A stretch of DNA of 64,000 nt, taken from the NCBI GenBank assembly GCA_910578075.1, contig CAJTPK010000013.1, positions 1 to 64,000 on the forward strand, in the 5' to 3' direction. The translations under genes were made by a program, and so were the position numbers. Source of the DNA: an uncultured Muribaculaceae bacterium. GTDB taxonomy: Bacteria; Bacteroidota; Bacteroidia; Bacteroidales; Muribaculaceae. Shown in pieces: positions 1 to 7,563 of the stretch. Below the pieces are notes generated by a model that was given only the letters and a program-made list of their open reading frames with translations, was not told the DNA's origin and did no database searches. How positions within the stretch are numbered: the first letter of the stretch is position 1; every line of letters starts with the position of its first letter.

Positions 1-52
1 GAGCACCTGACTCATAATCAGGGAGTCCTTGGTTCAAGCCCAAGTGGGACCA
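1..52 (+). tRNA. tRNA-Met (CAU), 3' part, cut by window start
   Basis: The window opens inside a tRNA. An anticodon stem CCTGA/TCAGG closes the loop CTCATAA, giving anticodon CAU. It is followed by a short variable loop, a T arm CTTGG-TTCAAGC-CCAAG and the acceptor 3' strand TGGGACC with discriminator A. CCA is not encoded, as is common in Bacteroidetes. The anticodon stem lacks the three G-C pairs of initiator tRNA, so it is an elongator Met or an Ile2 type read by modified CAU. The 5' acceptor, D arm and promoter lie outside the window. Confidence 0.9.
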
Positions 53-68
53 CTTCTTAAAAAATCAA

Positions 69-99
69 GCACTTACACTTAATTGTAGGTGCTTTTTCT
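69..99 (+). terminator. Rho-independent terminator after the tRNA
   Basis: AGCACTTACA (69-78) pairs with TGTAGGTGCT (85-94) across a six-base loop, with one G-T pair. The stem is followed directly by TTTTTCTT. It is placed to end the tRNA transcript. Confidence 0.8.
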
Positions 100-111
100 T
101 ATTCACGGAAC

Positions 112-288
112 TTATTCGGAACTTTTGTTTTCAGATTCTCCTTTTTCGGGTGATTCTTGATTTTTACGCTCCAGTTCCTCTATCTCTCGCCACATCTGCT
201 TTCCTTCCTCGGTCGAACATACATAAGGGTCGTCAATGGCAAACTTAATATCAGCTACGAGTTGTCTAAATGCTTTTATAGGATTCAT
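112..288 (-). CDS. small hypothetical protein, 58 aa
   Basis: A short hydrophilic protein starting MNPIKAFRQLVADIKF and ending in a charged Glu/Lys/Ser-rich tail. The ATG at 286-288 is preferred. An upstream in-frame ATG would add 42 residues with an implausible N-terminus reaching into a non-coding region. It has no signal peptide or membrane segment. I do not recognise a family. It lies between the tRNA and the secreted-protein gene at 494-1036, in a region with other mobile-element remnants, so it may be accessory. Confidence 0.5.
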   Translation of the reverse strand: MNPIKAFRQLVADIKFAIDDPYVCSTEEGKQMWREIEELERKNQESPEKGESENKSSE

Positions 289-493
289 AATGTTATTTTG
301 CTTCTCTAATGCAAATATAACAGTTATAATTGAGAATGAAAAGAACCATCGCCACAAATGGCAACGGTTCAATCTCATAAGGGGTATAGGGGGTATTTGA
401 ACCAACGCCCACATTTTTGTGGGTGTGAGTCTGAATTTTTTTTACTTCGTTTTTTCGCCGATGGTGTAGTTTTGTTTGGTCAGGAAAGTCATA

Positions 494-1036
494 TCAGAAA
501 TCTTCATAGAAATCCTTTCCGTTATCAACTTTCGTTTTTAGAAATTCAAAACTCTCTCGTATATAATCTGAATCTTCTTTTTTAGGGGAAAGATCTAAAA
601 ATTCTCCTGCCACCTCCATTCTCATTTTTATTAATTCATGGTTTTTAATGAATGTTAATGTACGCGGTGATAGAATATATGATGGGCTCACTTCACTACA
701 ATCCAGCCCCATTATATATTCAATATGAGCTTCTGCATCGAAATATACCGATTCTTCACAGATGGAGTCGTTTGAAAATTTAAGAAGTAATCGTGAACCT
801 TTGGGAACGTCGGAATGACCCAGTATTGATAAAGTAAACACATAGTCCCTTATTTTATTGTGGGAATATATTACCTTGGTCGTTAACCGCGCCCCTCCAT
901 TTATGACTATTGACGAATCTGCTATGCAGATATAGTTATCCGCTGTTGAGGTTTCTGCCACACCATGCGCAGGAATTTCGCCATAACACTGACTAATCGC
1001 TACGGCGAGCATCATCATTGCGATTAACTTTTTCAT
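494..1036 (-). CDS. secreted hypothetical protein, 180 aa
   Basis: The N-terminus MKKLIAMMMLAVAISQCYG is a signal peptide. It has a Cys near the cleavage site but is not a clear lipobox. The mature part is hydrophilic, with alternating beta-like segments at roughly residues 30-130 and an acidic Lys/Asp/Glu-rich C-terminus. No family is recognised. It stands alone, and about 45 bases upstream of its start lies the structured element at 1080-1380, which may supply its promoter or leader. A small hairpin CCCACA/TGTGGG (408-423) lies downstream but has no U-tract. Confidence 0.6.
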   Translation of the reverse strand: MKKLIAMMMLAVAISQCYGEIPAHGVAETSTADNYICIADSSIVINGGARLTTKVIYSHNKIRDYVFTLSILGHSDVPKGSRLLLKFSNDSICEESVYFDAEAHIEYIMGLDCSEVSPSYILSPRTLTFIKNHELIKMRMEVAGEFLDLSPKKEDSDYIRESFEFLKTKVDNGKDFYEDF

Positions 1037-1079
1037 TGTATTTATCTTGTTTATTTAATTTGTGCATTATTGCCGTTCA

Positions 1080-1380
1080 TTATGTCGTCTGGCATCGGTA
1101 TGCACGTTTGCCGATAAAACAAAAGCGCAGACTTTCGCCATACGCTGTCTTAGCCCACCACAGGCTACAATCTACTATGGGATAAGTCCGCGCCGTATGG
1201 CAGACTCCCAATGTAGGTTGTAAAAGCTCTTTCCTTGTTCGAGGTGGTGATTTAGACTGCGATTGAGCTAATATGTAAGGGTGTGAATACCCCAAAGGAA
1301 TACCACACCGCAAATTTAAGCAGAAATCTCGGAAAGACAAGGGGATTATCTCAGTTTCTTTCAGTCACAATTTAAGAATA
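1080..1380 (-). other. structured, probably recurrent non-coding element upstream of the 494-1036 gene
   Basis: This stretch can fold into a long interrupted hairpin. GCCATACG (1137-1144) pairs with CGTATGGC (1194-1201), and inside it GTCTTAGCCCA (1147-1157) pairs with TGGGATAAGTC (1178-1188) with two mismatches. In one minus frame it reads KFAVWYSFGVFTPLH. I recall that peptide as the end of many spurious Bacteroidetes hypothetical proteins, which suggests a repeated DNA or RNA element rather than a gene. An 86-codon open frame on the minus strand crosses it but looks non-coding. The recurrence rests on memory and was not searched. Confidence 0.4.
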
Positions 1381-1403
1381 ACCTGATTTTAGACCAAAAT
1401 CCA

Positions 1404-1631
1404 TCACTCCACGTCTTCATCGCTGTCCTCATAATTGCTGAAAAGCAAGGAGCGTGTGTCGCTTTCGATGCTCTCCGCTTCGCTCTTAATGTTCTGAATT
1501 TCCTCATAGATAGGTTTCAGAAGCATTTCCATGTTGTTGAGGATTTGACCGCCAATGGCATTGGCGAGGTCATCAACTGACTGCTCCGATAGCGTTACCA
1601 CTATCTCTTTCTTGTTTTTCTCTTGTCTCAT
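1404..1631 (-). CDS. small acidic coiled-coil-like protein, 75 aa
   Basis: The protein starts MRQEKNKKEIVVTLSEQSVDD, continues as one long predicted helix (residues 25-60, heptad-like) and ends in an acidic tail. Its ATG lies three bases after the stop of the broken gene at 1635-2027, so the two belong to one transcription unit that also contains the genes at 2042-3827. This small-gene neighbourhood with a primase-like protein looks like phage or integrative-element cargo. The exact function is unknown. Confidence 0.55.
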   Translation of the reverse strand: MRQEKNKKEIVVTLSEQSVDDLANAIGGQILNNMEMLLKPIYEEIQNIKSEAESIESDTRSLLFSNYEDSDEDVE

Positions 1632-1634
1632 AGT

Positions 1635-2027
1635 CTATTTGAATTTAAGTTTATCATCAGTCCATAGGTCATCAAGTCTACATCGGTATGTGTAAACCCA
1701 TTCTTCTTTTGATTTTCGGCTCGTCATTGCTGCAATCGAGTTTCGGCTTGCTCTTGGCCGATATGCTATAATATCGGCATCGACTTGCGACATCCCGAAC
1801 CATAACATCAGACAGAACACGGCATCCTCTCTTGACATTTTCTTCGCTTCATCAAGTTGCGCAGGATATTTTCGAAGTTCCCATGCAAGTTCCCAAGGGG
1901 TCTTGTGGGTGCTTTTCTTGCTCTTATATTCATAGCTGAAAATATTAGATTGTTGTTGTTTACTTGATATTGACTTTTGTCGGCAAAATCCTTAACCTTT
2001 CGGAGCTATTTTGCTGACTTTCGCCAT
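1635..2027 (-). pseudogene. small phage-like gene interrupted by in-frame TAA
   Basis: From the ATG at 2027 the frame reads MAKVSKIAPKG, then TAA (1992-1994). It then continues open for 118 codons to 1635 without another ATG until the internal MSREDAVF at 1838. The part before that Met is clearly protein-like (TPWELAWELRKYP), so the 67-residue ORF from 1838 is only the C-terminal part. The start lies 14 bases after the 2042-2263 gene, as expected in an operon. Composition and size resemble small DNA-packaging or terminase-associated proteins of Bacteroidales phages, but that is a weak guess. The stop may be a nonsense mutation, a frameshift or an assembly error. Confidence 0.55.
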
Positions 2028-2041
2028 CAATCTTATTACAT

Positions 2042-2263
2042 TCAGTTGAGGTTTAGAGCCGCAAGCGCAGGTGAACCGCAGTTGTCGATACGAATCCATT
2101 CCGGCACTTGCACTTTCGGCATACTCTTGGCAATTGTCTTCTTCAAGTGTTCAAGATTATAGCAACCGTTGGCTGCGGCAACATTATCATCAACTCGTAT
2201 CTCGACCACACCGGTAATCGGGTCGAATCGGAACTGAATATCAAACCAATTGTCAAAGCTCAT
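2042..2263 (-). CDS. small hypothetical protein, 73 aa
   Basis: Starts MSFDNWFDIQFRFDP and contains a beta-rich first half and a basic, helical middle (HLKKTIAKSMPKVQVP). An alternative ATG six codons upstream (2281) would overlap the end of the primase-like gene at 2299. The gene sits between that gene and the broken gene at 1635-2027 on the same strand with short spacers, so it is probably co-transcribed. No family recognised. Confidence 0.5.
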   Translation of the reverse strand: MSFDNWFDIQFRFDPITGVVEIRVDDNVAAANGCYNLEHLKKTIAKSMPKVQVPEWIRIDNCGSPALAALNLN

Positions 2264-2298
2264 AGTTTTATATGTCCACATATTACAAAATTTTATCG

Positions 2299-3441
2299 TT
2301 AGACAATTTTCCATTCTCCATGATAGCCATAGCACTCGCATATTAAATCCCATATCGGCATATCATTCTTGACATAATGCAGAATAATATCATCGAATCC
2401 ATCACCGTCTTGAATCTGATAGGCTATCTTGTGTGGGTGAAGTGTCAGCTCGCAGACGGTGCTTATATAGACTTCCTTACAGAATCCTTTGAGCATTTCA
2501 CCCTTTGACTTCCATTCCTCAAATTTGCCGTTATCGGGGAATAGCACGACCTTTCGATTCTTTAAGATTTGGTGCTTGTCGAATCGGTTGAGCCTCTTGT
2601 CAAGTGTGAGGTTGAATCCCTGACATCCGCAGGTTGCCCTCGGAATGAAAAGATTCTTTTCGCCTACCCATGTCAATGCCATTGATAGAATGATTGCCGC
2701 TTTTGGGGATTCCATCAGCCATATAATCGGCTCGACATCTCCATCGATATTCATTTCCATGCGCTCGACATTTTTCAGAGCCATTTCCTCATCTGCTCTT
2801 TTGATAAGGTGACTTCCGAAAAAGCACTGCTCTAAATTGAAGTCGGGATATTGGTCGGACATCACGAAATGAACCCAATTTTGTTGCTTATGATTGCGCT
2901 TTCCAGTCGTAGCATTATATCCCAATATTTGACCGCTTCTTATATTCCAATACTGGTCTATTTGCCAAAACACGGTTGACCCTCCATATTTCGCAGATGT
3001 TCCTACTCCATATCTCTTGACGGTCAAATCAACAATATTTGGAATCTCCACGCCAGCATAAGCGTCAAATATTGAATGTAGGAATCTGACAAGCGGAGTC
3101 TGCTCATAGCCACGCATTGACTTCTTCCATACATCAGTTGATATGTAGCTTGACACGGTGTTTTTCGGTCGTTGAGGTTGAGGTCGGAATCTTGTGTAAC
3201 TTCTTGAGTTCAGATGTTCATTATCCTTGAAATATTCCCTTGGCTTATATTCATACCTACATTTATCCTGCCTATCACAACGACCGCACACACCATCTGC
3301 AATAGGCGTTCCATCGGGATAAAGATAGTTTACAAGAGTCTTTTTGCCACATAGGGGACAAACGGACTTCCTGCTTGAAGTGTCAAGTTGAGGATAGTTT
3401 TTGTATAGTTTTCTATTCATACCCTTGAATCTTCGTTTCAT
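2299..3441 (-). CDS. zinc-ribbon/Toprim-like primase-type protein (DUF6371-like)
   Basis: An N-terminal zinc ribbon (CPLCGKK, then CGRCDRQDKC, about residues 28-60) is followed by a basic linker. The C-terminal half has the Toprim-like motif ESPKAAIIL and a later acidic VLFPDNGKFEEW segment. This layout matches the DUF6371 proteins of Bacteroidetes mobile elements, thought to act in element replication as primase-like enzymes. The ATG at 3441 is preferred over a TTG three codons upstream. Nested inverted repeats cover the start. It is the only long intact gene in this unit, whose neighbours carry premature stops. Confidence 0.65.
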   Translation of the reverse strand: MKRRFKGMNRKLYKNYPQLDTSSRKSVCPLCGKKTLVNYLYPDGTPIADGVCGRCDRQDKCRYEYKPREYFKDNEHLNSRSYTRFRPQPQRPKNTVSSYISTDVWKKSMRGYEQTPLVRFLHSIFDAYAGVEIPNIVDLTVKRYGVGTSAKYGGSTVFWQIDQYWNIRSGQILGYNATTGKRNHKQQNWVHFVMSDQYPDFNLEQCFFGSHLIKRADEEMALKNVERMEMNIDGDVEPIIWLMESPKAAIILSMALTWVGEKNLFIPRATCGCQGFNLTLDKRLNRFDKHQILKNRKVVLFPDNGKFEEWKSKGEMLKGFCKEVYISTVCELTLHPHKIAYQIQDGDGFDDIILHYVKNDMPIWDLICECYGYHGEWKIV

Positions 3442-3483
3442 TTGTTCCAAATGTTTCAGTGAAACAAATGATATAAATGAAAC
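3435..3483 (-). promoter_or_regulatory. nested inverted repeats over the primase-gene start
   Basis: GTTTCAGTGAAAC (3453-3465) is a perfect palindrome. CATTTGTT (3439-3446) and AACAAATG (3463-3470) form a second pair, and GTTTCATT/AATGAAAC a third outer pair. The start codon of the 2299-3441 gene lies in the second arm. The structure could be an operator for the adjacent HTH protein or an RNA hairpin hiding the start; neither is shown. Confidence 0.4.
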
Positions 3484-3494
3484 ACGGATTATCC

Positions 3495-3827
3495 TTATCC
3501 ATTTATTGATTTGAGGAATCTATTCACCTTTGATGTACTGAATCCAACCGCAGTTGCTATCTCGCGTTGAGGTTTCCCTTGCCGATACATTTCAAGTATT
3601 TTTTCCTTGATTGCATCTTCATCAGAATCTGACGCTTCTTTCAAGTGGTCAGATTCCCTGCAAAAACCGATTTGGCGAAGATGCAAATAACTGTCTGGCT
3701 CTTGAATCATATCGCATACTATCACATTATCTGCATTATATTCAAAAGGACCATATCGACATTTTATCTGCTTGAGAGACCTGGTCCCAAAGTATTTATC
3801 AACATTTCAAAAAATGCGGTTTTCCAT
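3495..3827 (-). pseudogene. HTH DNA-binding protein gene with in-frame TGA
   Basis: From the ATG at 3827 the frame reads MENRIF, TGA (3807-3809), then NVDKYFGTRSLKQIKCRYG and on through the C-terminal helix-turn-helix (EIATAVGFSTSKVNRFLKS) to 3495. It is 111 codons in all. Changing TGA to TGG would restore a continuous protein. The shorter ORF starting at a GTG (3725) is therefore a truncated reading. The HTH resembles resolvase/sigma-70 region 4-type recognition helices and suggests a regulator of the mobile-element unit downstream. Confidence 0.6.
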
Positions 3828-3849
3828 AGCGTTCAGACGGAACTGTTGA

Positions 3850-4028
3850 CTGGTACACTCTTAAAAACGAGAACACTGATTTGTGGGAATATTATCAAAA
3901 AAGAGATTCAAAGCACAGCTGCACATAAACGTTATATACAAATTGCTTGGCAAAGAGAGCAACCCTTTGATGAAGTTCATCTTCGACTTAAAGAAGTGGT
4001 GTCATTTGTTGCTACACTTTTAGCATAA
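3850..4028 (+). other. possible gene fragment, C-terminal part only
   Basis: An open plus-strand frame ends with coding-like residues (KRYIQIAWQREQPFDEV, then LKEVVSFVATLLA and TAA at 4026-4028) but has no convincing start. It lies between two broken minus-strand genes. It could be the tail of a decayed gene or chance. The rest of 3828-4116 shows no other gene. Confidence 0.2.
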
Positions 4029-4116
4029 AATAATAGAACCCATGATAAAGTCCTTCTTCTGAGGTATTACGCAGCGTGCAACTATTAGCGAAAAGTTGCA
4101 ATGTTGCCGTTGAACT

Positions 4117-4464
4117 TTAGAAACCACTTCGTTTCATCATCTCTCGGATATTGTCAAGAGCTTTCTTTTGCGTCTCATCTTGGATGGCTTTATTCGTCAG
4201 TTCCGCGATACGTTTGTTACATTCGGATAAAGCGGACGAAAGGTCTTCAAGATATTTGGTACGAGTATTATTAGGTGAATATAATTGGGCAAAAGCCGCC
4301 AGCTTATATTCCGATTCAATACGGTTCTTAATAAAGTTGAGCGATGTGAGTTTGCCAAGGACATCTCCCTTTGAGACAAAGTCGGCTAACTCTCTCATAG
4401 GATTCCCTTTTGGAAAAAGAAATCCTATGGCTTTGATGAAGTCGGATTCTGTAATATTGCTACG
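4117..4464 (-). pseudogene. 5'-truncated gene fragment, 115 codons, family unknown
   Basis: The frame opens after a stop at 4465-4467 and reads protein-like sequence (ESDFIKAIGFLFPKGNP) before the first Met at 4398. The 93-residue ORF from that Met is thus only part of what survives. The product is helical and charged, with a coiled-coil-like stretch (SALSECNKRIAELTNKAIQD). Upstream, stops in the same frame run into the intergenic region after the ATPase gene. This looks like a 3' remnant cut by recombination. No family recognised. Confidence 0.45.
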
Positions 4465-4531
4465 TTATAAATATTGTTATTCGATACTGCGGAAGCAAGA
4501 TTGTAGGATACAGATAATGCAGGAAAAACAA

Positions 4532-5947
4532 TTATTGGAATAGTATATCCGATGTAAAGTTCGTATCAATCCCATATGAATATTCGTTTTCAGTCAAGCC
4601 TTCAAATGTCAGTATGGTCAAGAATATTGACTTATGAGCCTTGAGCGAGTTTTGCAATCTTGTACGTTTATTTTCAAGAGTTTCAAGATATTTCTTAGAG
4701 ATGGCAAATCGACCCTTTGTGAACTTTATCTCTATAATATTGATTGCTTTGTCATTGCGATCGATTAGCAAATCTATTTCTGCACCTGGTTGTCTCTCAG
4801 AGGGCAGTCCTCGCCATGAACATTCGCTTGTCAACACTCCTTGTATTCCCAATGCTCTTTTTATGAGATGTGTATGTTGTAAACATACCCGCTCAAATGC
4901 ATGACCACTCCAATTATTATATTTCGATGCACCTTGGATTTTTGACCAATAGTCTTCATCATATAGCGCCTTCTTTGATAGAAACCGGAAATGGAACAAT
5001 GTGAAGTTGTCTATTAACTGAAATAATGCATTTTTTGTCTTCGAACCAATAGCATTGTAGCGTCGTATGAATCCACTTGATTCAAGTTCCTCCAAATAGA
5101 TCTTTATCCGACCTGTATCCGGCAGTGATGTCTCACTTATTATTTCTTCGCGGGTCATACCAACTTTTTTGCTGCCAAGTGCAGTAATGATCGCCATATA
5201 TGGCTCCGGGTTCTTAAACAATGAGGAATATAGCTCCTTGAATTCATCTTTAAGCTTTGCTTCTCTTACAAAAAACAGAGCGTTAATATTGGAAGCAAGA
5301 CTCTGTCCTCGTTTTAGCAGAGACCAGTAGTAAGGTACTCCTCCCAATATCATATATGCCTCGACTAAAACCTTGCGTGGCATATTGAGCCGCTGAGATT
5401 TTGAATACTCCTCACACTCGCTCAATGTAAACGGCCGAAGATATATTTTATCAGAAAGCCTGTTATGTAATCCGCCTTTGTTGTGAAATATCTTTTTTAC
5501 GATCCACGATGTTGCGGAGCCACATATTATAAGCAGAATGTCCTTCCTCGCAGACGCCCAGCCATTCCAAAAATTTTCAAAGGCTGGGAGAAAACTCGAT
5601 TTTGGACCGTCCATCCATGGTAGTTCATCAATGAACACAATCTTCTTTCCCTTTGGCAAGCCATTAAGATAATCTGATAATTGACCGAAAGCTTCTATCC
5701 AATTCAATGGTATTTTCTTGGCTGTGGCTCCATGCTGTTTCAGCACCATATGGAAATTTTGAAGCTGTGCTTTTGTAGATACATTATAGATTCCTGAATA
5801 AGAAAATGAAAATTTACCATCGAATGTTTCCCTTACAAGAAATGTCTTGCCAATGCGCCTCCTCCCATATATTGCTATAAATTCTGACCTGTCCGATTTA
5901 TACGCATCGGTAAGTGCCATTACCTCCTCTTTTCGTCCAATCAACAT
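4532..5947 (-). CDS. AAA ATPase with C-terminal nuclease-like domain (DUF234 type)
   Basis: Residues 1-240 form an archaeal-type AAA ATPase. Walker A is GRRRIGKT (about 28-35), Walker B IVFIDELPW and sensor LLIICGSATSW. A winged-helix-like region follows. The C-terminal part (about 350-471) carries GAEIDLLIDR and IIEIKF, the acidic residues and Lys of a PD-(D/E)XK fold as in DUF234 proteins. The 471 residues match the usual full length. Such proteins are common in accessory regions of gut Bacteroidales, often next to mobile elements. Their biological role is unclear. The gene is monocistronic. Confidence 0.85.
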   Translation of the reverse strand: MLIGRKEEVMALTDAYKSDRSEFIAIYGRRRIGKTFLVRETFDGKFSFSYSGIYNVSTKAQLQNFHMVLKQHGATAKKIPLNWIEAFGQLSDYLNGLPKGKKIVFIDELPWMDGPKSSFLPAFENFWNGWASARKDILLIICGSATSWIVKKIFHNKGGLHNRLSDKIYLRPFTLSECEEYSKSQRLNMPRKVLVEAYMILGGVPYYWSLLKRGQSLASNINALFFVREAKLKDEFKELYSSLFKNPEPYMAIITALGSKKVGMTREEIISETSLPDTGRIKIYLEELESSGFIRRYNAIGSKTKNALFQLIDNFTLFHFRFLSKKALYDEDYWSKIQGASKYNNWSGHAFERVCLQHTHLIKRALGIQGVLTSECSWRGLPSERQPGAEIDLLIDRNDKAINIIEIKFTKGRFAISKKYLETLENKRTRLQNSLKAHKSIFLTILTFEGLTENEYSYGIDTNFTSDILFQ

Positions 5948-6263
5948 ATCTTAGTCTGTTATTACTGTTCAACATGTGCAAAATTACAAAATACCATTTA
6001 CATCACAAGACGGAATCGCGATTTTTTTTTAAGATTCCGTCGCTTGATGTATTTAACATTCGATTTATAGGTTTGCTCCAAAGAGTTTTCCGATAGCCAC
6101 TTTAGGACATAACTCGATAAATAGGAAGAACACCTGTTGAACATCAGTTGACAGCCTCAGATGAGTATCTTCATAATGGTTGTCTGGTTTGGTTAGGGCA
6201 ATATATATACCCGCTAAACCATAAACCTATATATAGTGCTGGGGAAAAGAAAAAACAGAAGCG
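5948..6263. other. intergenic gap with hairpin
   Basis: No gene seen. ACGGAATC (6010-6017) pairs with GATTCCGT (6033-6040) around a T-rich loop, with CAAG/CTTG extending the stem outside a two-base bulge. The T run lies in the loop rather than after the stem, so it is not a classic terminator. The rest is AT-rich and featureless. Confidence 0.5.
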
Positions 6264-7045
6264 TTATCCCAAAGATGGCACGATGAATATTTTCTCATTA
6301 AACGACTGCATCATAGCCGGGGTGACATTGGAAATGTATCCGGCGAGAAGGGACGACACTTCCGATGTGGCGTGACCTACGGCATAGTCCATGTAGGCTA
6401 TCATCACTCCATGGTGAGCCAACGCTGAAATGAATGAGTTTCTGGCGTATTGAGGAGTGACGCATTGGATGCCTAGCGATTCGCATACATCTTTGATGTT
6501 CTTGGAGATGCGACTGTTGAAGTCGTGAACACGAATTGCTTTCTGTTCATCAGTGACAGCGTTTAGGAAGATGTCAGGGAAAACGAGTTCACCCGGGCTA
6601 TATGGAGAGGCGTATTCATCAATCAGGGTACGCAACTGTGGAATAATCGGCACACATGTCTCATCAAGCTGCTTGCCGACCGGTTTGTTTGCACGGTCAA
6701 TCTTGGAACGGATAAATACAAACTGAGGAAACTCCTTGTCGGGGGATGCAAGCCAATATTCCCATAACTTTAATACTTCCTCTACGGTCAATGCGTTAAT
6801 CCTGTGCCGATTCCGGCATGGATGAGTCCTTTGAAGTTAGGCGCGGACATAGTGTGTCCGTCCTTATATGCCTGATTGAACACGGCACGAGTGGCACGGA
6901 GGATCATCATCTTCGTGTCAAGGGAAAGCGGCTGGTCAGTGCCGTTTCGAGCCTTCTGCTTATCCAGCCATTTAGAGAATTGCGTGATTATGGCCGTGTC
7001 AACAGCAGTCCAACATTCAATGCATTTCATTGGAAGTTGAAACAA
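6264..7045 (-). pseudogene. frameshifted tyrosine recombinase/integrase remnant
   Basis: Two overlapping frames together encode an integrase. The N-terminal piece (6788-7045) has a core-binding helical domain (DTAIITQFSKWLDK, ATRAVFNQAYKDGH). The C-terminal piece (6264-about 6800) begins in frame with HRINALTVEEVLKLWEYW and runs through the catalytic domain: Arg of QYARNSF, His of AVGHATSEV and the nucleophile Tyr of AGYI. The shift lies around 6795-6805. The arm-binding N-terminus is also missing. It is most likely the dead integrase of the element whose remains fill 0-7 kb. Confidence 0.75.
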
Positions 7046-7193
7046 TAGCTCTGGCTACTTTATTTCGGGCAGTTTCAATAACTGCGACAGCCTGTCGCAG
7101 TATTTCATTATATTCTGATTCGCTTGAAAGCGAGATTATTGTTTCCATATGCAGAATTAGCAAATTCTTCTGATTTTCAGAATTAATCGCCAT
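7017..7193 (-). pseudogene. N-terminal fragment of a DUF1016 (YhcG-type) nuclease-like protein
   Basis: A 58-codon frame starts MAINSENQKNLL and contains ILRQAVAVIETARNKVARAI, resembling the N-terminal helices of DUF1016 proteins (PD-(D/E)XK nucleases often near restriction systems). It stops at 7017-7019 where DUF1016 proteins normally continue with a Trp-containing helix. The 3' end overlaps the start of the integrase remnant. The assignment rests on a short match from memory. It could be a real small gene. Confidence 0.4.
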
Positions 7194-7264
7194 CAATCAA
7201 GGAGGTTGACCAATTCTTTCTTGATGCCCTCATTAATGTCTCGGTGACCACAGAAACAGACGCG
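7193..7264 (-). pseudogene. possible SLOG/DUF1273-like N-terminal remnant
   Basis: The last codons of a minus frame read RVCFCGHRDINEGIKKEL, like the first strand and glycine loop of SLOG-family (DUF1273/YpsA-like) proteins. The frame ends in TGA whose A is the first base of the ATG at 7193. No upstream start is convincing. It is very short, so chance is possible. The remaining 7265-7563 holds no supported gene; one plus frame and one minus frame cross it without family character. Confidence 0.25.
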
Positions 7265-7563
7265 AGTGCTATAAAAATTACTATAAAAAATATTGAAGTC
7301 ACGTAGAAATCCGTTATATTGGGAGTGGTTTATGTTTCCGTCGGACTTGAACCCTGTGGAGAAGGCGGCCGGAAATAAAGATAAGGCATTGAAAAATGAT
7401 GATGCCTTCGGGTGTGCGAGAAGTGCCCATTTCCGGGATTTCAAAAATCATCATTCTGAATATCATTCACTTAACCACAAACACATAATACACTTATAGT
7501 CTGTCTCATAAAAAATGAGTTTTAAGGAGGACGGACTCTTAACTAAATAATAGTTGATAAACA

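Noticed and set aside
358..585. 75-codon plus-strand open frame
   Set aside because: It overlaps the end of the secreted-protein gene on the other strand, is Phe/Leu-rich without family features, and has no supporting context.
1080..1340. 86-codon minus-strand open frame
   Set aside because: Composition is Cys/Arg/Ser-rich and unlike neighbouring proteins. The DNA shows inverted repeats and more than one open frame with recalled matches, so I treat it as a non-coding element.
7320..7350. tRNA-like T-arm (GGGTTCAAGTCC on the minus strand)
   Set aside because: The stem does not pair beyond two bases and no anticodon or acceptor arm can be built around it; taken as chance.
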